Position numbers and translations under genes: made by a program. A stretch of DNA of 10,204 bases from Chrysochromulina parva. Lineage: Eukaryota > Haptophyta > Prymnesiales > Chrysochromulinaceae. Shown here piece after piece: positions 5,391 to 10,204 of the stretch; the stretch's first letter is position 1, and each line of letters begins with the position of its first letter. Where the stretch lies: positions 1 to 10,204 of the forward strand of contig PJAB01002158.1 of the NCBI GenBank assembly GCA_002887195.1, read 5' to 3'. The notes under the pieces were generated by a model that was given only the letters and a program-made list of their open reading frames with translations, did no database searches and had not been told where the DNA came from.

Positions 5391-8300
5391 TCACTTCGAC
5401 TTCTTGCCTTTCTCCTTCTTGCCGTCCTTGCCCTTCTTGCCCTTCTTGCCTTTCTTGCCATCCTCCCTGCTGCTGTCCTCATCCCTGCCACTCCCCGGGG
5501 CAGTATTATCCTCCACCTCCGCATCATCTTCCACCACGGTCTGCACCTTTGAAGGCGCCTCCTCCTTCGGGTCTGCCTTAGCTTCCCGATTGGTCATCAT
5601 GTGCTCATATTCGCTCGACGTCAGCGCGACCTTGTTGACTTTCGAGTTGGTCTCGAACCCATCCTTCATGCCAAACTGATTCTCATCGTACAGATCATGA
5701 TCATCGCCCTCCTCAAAGTCCTCCTCATCCGAGAAGCCGTCCATCTCGTGCTCCTTGGGCTCATACCGGAATGACTTGCACGAATGCCACTCGAAGCCAT
5801 CCCACGAGATCCACGTCGCCTTCACTTCATGCGGCGTCAACGCATCCGACTCGCAGAAGGCCCATCCGTTCTCGTTGCCCGGCGAAGGCCCAATCACCCA
5901 GCGCGGCACGTGATAGTGCGGGTCGATCGTGTGAAACAAGTGCGCGTGCCCGCCGTACATGGTATTGTGAATATAGTGAGGCCGGTCGTTGCAAAGCTCC
6001 TGCGTCGTATCAAGCTCCCAGTCGCCGTAGAAGTTGTGGTACTGGAAGCCCCACTCGACACCCTTGCACATCAGATGGCGATGCACTTCCTTGGACCCAC
6101 CACGCTTCCCGGGTATCTGGACGAACCACTTGTTGTGGTCCTGGTCGGCCTCGTCGTCCTGGTCGTCGAGGGCGTCTTGCGCCGCCTCTTGCTGCGCTGC
6201 CACTTGCTCCTCCTGTCTCCTCTTTGCCTCTATTTCGTCAGCGATTCTCTTCTCCTCCGCGATGCGCGCCTCCCGTTCCTCCGCCTCTTTCTTCGCTGCC
6301 GCCTCCTGGCGCTCGGCCTCGATTCTGGCTGCTTCCGCGATTCTCGCCTCTTCCGCCAGCCGCTCGGCCTCGATTCGCAAGCGCTCTCTCTCCGCTGCTT
6401 CCGCCACCGCTGCCGCCTCAGCGGCCAAGCGCGCCTCCTCGGCGGCCTTGCGTGCAGCCTCTTCCGCCAGCCGCTTCTCCTCAGCGATCCTGCGCAGCTC
6501 CGCCGCCTGAAGCCTCGCTGCTCTGCCGCGCCGGACCGTTTGCATGTGCGTCGCGGCAGCAGAGCGCTGCAACGTCTTGGCCTCGCCCCACCTGACCCAC
6601 TTCTGCATCTGTATCGCTGCCATCACCGCGCTCTCGAACAGCTCGCGCGCCTCCTTCCGCTTTCTCATACGCATGGCGACAAACGCCTGCAACTCTTTGA
6701 ACGCCTGGCCGTAGTCGGGGTCATCATTGTAGCCTTTGGCCAAGCCGTTGGAGACGATCCGCGAGGCGACCAGATCCTTGCGCATCATCATCAGCTCCTG
6801 CAGCAGACCACCCTTGTTGGAGCGGAAGAAGACCATGTCCTGCCCGAGCTGGTAGTCGTTCTGGTCGCAGTTGCACGCAAGAAGCAGCAGCTCAACGAAC
6901 TGCCCGGGATTCAATGTCATCATGAACTCAGGCAGCGCGTTCTTGAAACGCGTCATCAGGTCGGCGTAAGGCGCGCGGCTCGGGTAGCCCTGCTGCATCA
7001 GCTTCACGCATTCAATGGTGCCGGAGCGTTCCATCTGGCTAAGCACCATCGACACGTGGAACTCCTTTGGCACGAGTTTCTGGTTGGGTTTGATGCACCG
7101 AATGAAAAACGGGTGCGTAGTGGCAATCTCGCGCATCAGCTGCTTCAGACCAAGCAGGAACGTCTTGCTCACCGAGCCCGACGCTTTCTTTCCGTCGCCC
7201 TCCTCCTTGCCGCCCTTGCCGGGCTTCTTGCCGCGATGCGACATTGCACCCGCCTCCCCTCGCGCCGACATCTGGCCAGGCTCGAGCCCCTTTTTGCCGC
7301 GGGCGCTCTGATCGCCCGGATTATCGGGGGCTTTCGGCCCAAGCTTGGCGCCTTCGACCATCTGCACAACGACAGACGACGTGCTCTTCAAGAGGATGCC
7401 CTCGAACTGCGCAGAGAGGCTGTCCGTGTTCTTTTCGAGGAAGCTTGCAGACGAATAGCACACATCGCCCGCGAAATGGTGAATGACGAACACGTCTTCA
7501 TCGCTCACGCCGCTCATCTTCATCTTTGAGCCCGATAGAGTGCTGAAGTGCTGGTGGCTCGCGTGCTGCTTGCAGATGGCAGCGTTGAACGTTTTGTCGG
7601 TCGCCTTGGGCGTCTTGCATTGCGCGTCGAGCACCGGGAAGATGCCTGTCGGAGACTTTTCGAGGAGCTCGATGACCTTGCTGTTGTCCGGGTAGGTGAG
7701 CACGGGCACCTGCAGGTTTTGCATGCGGTAGAGCTCGATCTCGACTTCAAACACGCGCATCAGGAAGAAGTTGTGTAGGCGCTCGTTGGCGTAGTTGATG
7801 CACAGCTGCTCGAAGGAATTGGTTTGGAACACCTCGAAGCCGAAGACGTCCAGCAAACCGATGAAGCGGTGGAAGTCCCTCTCCACTTGGATCTGCGTGT
7901 TGATCTTCTGGACGATCAGTGCGAAGAGCATTTGGTACAGGTGCTTGACGAGGGCGTCGCGCTGCGAAATCGCAGCGCCCATGTCGAGCGCGATGTGATA
8001 CTCGTTGTTCGAGCGCGGCGACTTCACGACCTTCTCGACGAGGAGCTGGCCGATCGGGGTGATGCCGAGAAGCCGCTCGGCAGTTTTCAGGTCCGCCGAG
8101 GCCCCTGGCTGGATGCGAATCGTGTCGTTGCCTGCTGCCTCGTACTTCACGTTGCTGATGTGCAGCAACGCGCCCAGCACGTTGTAGACCTCTTGATGTT
8201 CCTCATCATTGAGACCGCAGTTAGGCATCGCCCGATGAAATTCATGGAAATCCTCGACGTCGTCGATCGCGTCGACCCAATTTGTTCCACTGAGCGAGGT

Positions 8301-9685
8301 GTACATAAAGTCCAGGGGCCCCTTTCCCTTCAGTTGAGCGCAACCTTTGCCGTCGAACTGGGAGCCGCGGAGGAGCTGGTAGAAAATGTGGTAGGAGCGC
8401 TCACGCGCCAGGCTCGCGTTCGTCACCCGCGATTTCTCGAGCAAGAAGGTGCGCACCTCTGCGCCCATCACCCTCCACTCCTTGCTAAACTTGAGGTTGA
8501 TGTACTTGCCGAAGCGCGACGAGTTGTTGTTCCGGATCGACTTGGCATTGCCAAAAGCCTCGAGCACCGGGTTGGTATCCATGATGCGCTTGTCGAGCGA
8601 CGCCTTGTTGCTAGCCGCTAGAGCACTCCCGGCGGGCACGCCAGCACGCCAAATAATGTAGTCCATAAGCTGCTTGTTTGTCTCCGTCTTCCCGGCGCCT
8701 GACTCGCCCGAGACGAGCAGCGACTGCGACTGGTTGTGAATCGTCATCGATTGGAAAGACATCTCGGCGATCGCATAGGTGTGAGGCTCCAGCTGCGTCC
8801 AGTTCGCGCCCCTGTAGACCTCCTTCGCTTGCTCGGAGTACAATTCCTCAATATACTTGAACGGGTTGATGGCAAGCAGCAGCTGCGAGATGTAAGTATA
8901 AATCTTATCTTTCTGAAAGCGTGCCCTTGCATTCTCGACGAGCGTCGCAGAGTTCAGCACGTCCAGGTTGCAGTGATCCTTTTTGTCCTCATCGTTCAAG
9001 GTGCACTGCGCGAAAGAAGCGAACGCGCAGCACCCATGCAGTGAGCACCATGGGGTGTGCACGCGATGCGCGCGGCCAGCATCTGGGTCGGTTGCTCGGC
9101 GTGCGCCGCGGTTGTGGCTGCAACAGAGGGTGCAACCGACCGAGGGAGCAACCGTGGGTGCAACCACTGCGAGAGTTGCTGCCGCACTGACCGCCGCTAC
9201 AGTTGCTGCCACACTGCCGATGCTGCCGCCGCAGCTGCTGCTGATCCTTCCGATGCTGCTGTTGCAGCTGCAGCTCTAGCAGCAGCGAGGGCAGCATCGG
9301 CGTCACTCGCAGCCCTCACACGTGCTTTTCTTGCACAGGGGAGCATTGCGGCAACGCTGAACGCGTTCGAGAATGAGCTCGCACCTCGAGAATGAGCTCC
9401 CTGGGCCAGACTCGAGTGCTGGAGCTGTCCGACAGTGATGCGACGGTGACCTGTGCCAGATACGCAAAACACGGGGTCAAGATTCTGTCTGCCAGGCTGC
9501 AGGCATGGCAGGTCGCAGATCCGCGGGAATGGACAGAAGCAGCTCGTTGGGCCACCGGCCGGCCGTGTGTTACGCACATTCTTTTCGTCTTCGCTGATGA
9601 CCTTGCCCTTGTAAAAGACGTCTTCGTCTGCAAGGGCGGGATCGCGCACCCACACCTGCTTGCCTCGCAGCACTGTGGTCGCCAT
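5391..9685 (-). CDS. Unconventional myosin heavy chain with novel tail, 3 exons
   Basis: This encodes a 1262-residue actin-based ATP-driven motor. The exons are 9685-9578, 9450-9385 and 9005-5391, all joined in phase 0. Donors are GTGCGT and GTGCGA, and acceptors are ACAG and GCAG. Residues 9-58 form the N-terminal SH3-like subdomain (KQVWVRDP.., ..VTVASLS..). The P-loop GESGAGKT is at 158-165, switch I NNNSSRFGK at 217-225 and switch II LDVFGFE at 443-449. An actin-binding FIRCIKPN segment lies at about 692-699. The SH1-helix-like SGTIECVKLMQQGYPSR is at 719-735. Loop 2 (about 609-671) is long, basic and Gly-rich. Two IQ-like motifs follow, MQKWVRWGEAK (858-868) and MQTVRRGRAAR (879-889), each with Met for Ile. 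A charged Ala/Glu/Arg helix (892-999) leads to a Trp/His-rich domain (about 1015-1149), an acidic patch (1150-1174) and a Lys/Gly-rich end (1240-1262). The ATG at 9685 has G at -3 and +4. The frame is open upstream to ATGs at 9862 and 9880. The myosin class is not assigned. Confidence 0.92.
5658..6137 (-). other. Unassigned Trp/His-rich myosin tail domain plus acidic patch
   Basis: This codes for residues 1015-1174 of the myosin. Visible anchors are NKWFVQIP, GVEWGFQYHNFYGDWEL, CNDRPHYIHN, PRWVIGP, NENGWAF, DALTPHEV and TWISWDGFEW. Spaced Trp and Tyr residues and a closing W-DG-W pattern suggest a small beta-rich fold of roughly 90-100 residues. It resembles, from general knowledge, unnamed domains with W/Y-EL..NGRP..RW.IG..GW.W.DG..W patterns seen in algal and protist proteins, possibly ligand- or glycan-binding. 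It is not MyTH4/FERM, DIL, SH3, PH or a TH1 tail. An acidic stretch (DEEDFEEGDDHD) follows it. Confidence 0.55.
6183..6506 (-). other. Charged single-helix or coiled-coil neck extension
   Basis: This codes for myosin residues 892-999, nearly all Ala, Glu, Arg, Lys and Ile in patterns such as LAEEAARKAAEEARLAAEA. Alternating acidic and basic residues at i and i+4 favour a stable single alpha-helix acting as a lever-arm extension. Dimerising coiled coil is the alternative, but a clear leucine heptad is hard to see. The DNA is correspondingly low in complexity, with repeated CCGC/GCCTC words. Confidence 0.6.
9006..9384 (-). other. Second myosin intron, rich in CTG/CAG-type repeats
   Basis: This 379-base intron is the longest proposed in the window. 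It begins GTGCGAG and ends CTTCTTTCGCGCAG. Its interior is a degenerate array of GTTGC, GCTGCTG and GGTGCAACC words. CCGATGCTGC occurs at 9217-9226 and 9250-9259, with its reverse complement GCAGCATCGG at 9291-9300, so it can fold on itself. The third-exon frame stays open from the acceptor to 9212, which gives an apparent Ala/Val/Cys-rich N-terminus of 69 codons. That stretch is better explained as intron, because the true SH3-like N-terminus lies in the two upstream exons. Confidence 0.75.
9367..9399. repeat. 19-base tandem duplication spanning a splice donor
   Basis: TCGAGAATGAGCTC occurs at 9367-9380 and 9386-9399. In the myosin sense, the exon 2 end (GAGCTCATTCTCGAG) is copied directly after the donor. 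Only the first copy is followed by GTGCG. The second runs into ACGCG and so cannot act as a donor. Confidence 0.8.
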
Positions 9686-9925
9686 CCCCGCGACGCTCAG
9701 AGGCTTTCGTCCAAAAAGGCAAACTTGTCGCGGCTCCTCCTTTTCCGACGCCTGTGAAAAGCTTCTCGTTGAAACGGCCCACGGGATGGATGGTCGGCGC
9801 GAGGATGCGCTTGAGACGATGCCGTACAGACGCGCACCGTACCGGCACAAGTGTTCTCCCATCCTCTGGTGGTCACACATGGGACTGGTCTTGGCTAGTG
9901 GAATGGCTGTAAATGTAGCAAGTGG

Positions 9926-9940
9926 TGCTTGCTTGCTTGC
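9926..9940. repeat. TGCT tetranucleotide repeat
   Basis: Three TGCT units followed by TGC, then an ATGCTTGG variant. It is a short microsatellite about 240 bases upstream of the myosin ATG, with no known role. Confidence 0.7.
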
Positions 9941-10165
9941 ATGCTTGGAGCCGTCCTTTTGTGTTCATTTTGTGTCGGAGACTTGTGCAGGGGTGGACTG
10001 CGTCTGGCCGTGAGGGCCCTGAAACGAACGATCATGAACGGGGACGCGACACTTAACATGTCTTCATACCGGGGGTAATCGAGCACTTGTTAGAAAGAAA
10101 CCAAACCGGTCTCTAGCTAAGGCGACGAGTCATGCTATGCCGAACTCAACAAATGCCATCCTCAG

Positions 10166-10178
10166 TCTCCCCCCCCAG
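10166..10178 (+). other. Possible 3' splice site at window edge
   Basis: TCTCCCCCCCCAG is a strong pyrimidine tract ending in AG. After it, one frame reads HARRVIDLG to the window end. A plus-strand exon divergent from the myosin gene is possible, but too little sequence is present to judge. Confidence 0.2.
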
Positions 10179-10204
10179 CACGCCAGGAGGGTCATCGACC
10201 TAGG

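Larger units (their letters stand above)
9686..10204. other. Upstream region of the myosin gene, no supported gene
   Basis: This holds the 5' untranslated region and presumably the promoter of the myosin gene, which reads leftward. The myosin frame is open to 9880, so a 65-residue N-terminal extension is possible but has no conserved feature. A plus-strand frame to 10013 and a minus-strand one at 9895-10086 show no motif. A TGCT tandem repeat lies at 9926-9940. Near the right edge, eight consecutive C residues (10169-10176) run into an AG. Confidence 0.55.

Noticed and set aside
5784..7529. 581-codon plus-strand open frame antisense to the myosin
   Set aside because: It is a shadow of the strong codon bias of the minus-strand myosin exon. 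It is Arg/Leu-rich, has no motif, and the opposite strand carries unmistakable motor motifs.
9006..9212. Ala/Val/Cys-rich N-terminal extension of the myosin open frame
   Set aside because: It lacks any myosin N-terminal feature, sits between a good donor and a pyrimidine-rich acceptor, and is replaced by upstream exons that encode the expected SH3-like segment.

Overview
The window reads as nuclear DNA of a eukaryotic, flagellated, photosynthetic protist. The genes carry spliceosomal introns with GT..AG ends, and the DNA is GC-rich. One gene product belongs to a cilium/flagellum family. Another begins with a signal peptide followed by an Ala-Asp-Ala/Phe junction and a basic, Ser-rich stretch, which is the bipartite leader of plastid proteins in algae with red-lineage secondary plastids. 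A haptophyte is my best guess and another chromist alga is possible. The sequence alone does not settle the species.

Layout from left to right. Positions 1-582 hold no supported gene. Positions 583-1755 (minus) hold a four-exon gene for a SHIPPO/STPGR (sperm-tail PG-rich repeat) protein of 299 residues. A 517-base spacer follows. Positions 2273-3012 (minus) hold a three-exon gene for a plastid-targeted thioredoxin of 151 residues. A 350-base divergent intergenic region, containing a 16-bp palindrome and a TTGAC tandem repeat, separates it from a plus-strand gene at 3363 for a four-helix membrane protein of the COPI-associated family. That gene has two possible 3' ends, 3893 if unspliced and 4040 if spliced. 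Positions 4041-5390 hold no convincing gene but do contain hairpins and a tandem/inverted repeat cluster. Positions 5391-9685 (minus) hold a three-exon gene for an unconventional myosin of 1262 residues. Positions 9686-10204 are its upstream region.

The exon models rest on reading frame, splice signals and family motifs together. All eight introns proposed here begin GTGNG, most often GTGCG, and all end in AG. Each join keeps the reading frame.

The genes do not look like one pathway. They serve the axoneme (SHIPPO), plastid redox control (thioredoxin), Golgi/ER membranes (COPI-associated) and actin-based transport (myosin). The most unusual item is the myosin. It joins a conventional motor and two degenerate IQ motifs to a long charged helix, then to a Trp/His-rich tail domain that I cannot assign to any named myosin tail, and finally to an acidic patch and a Lys/Gly-rich end.
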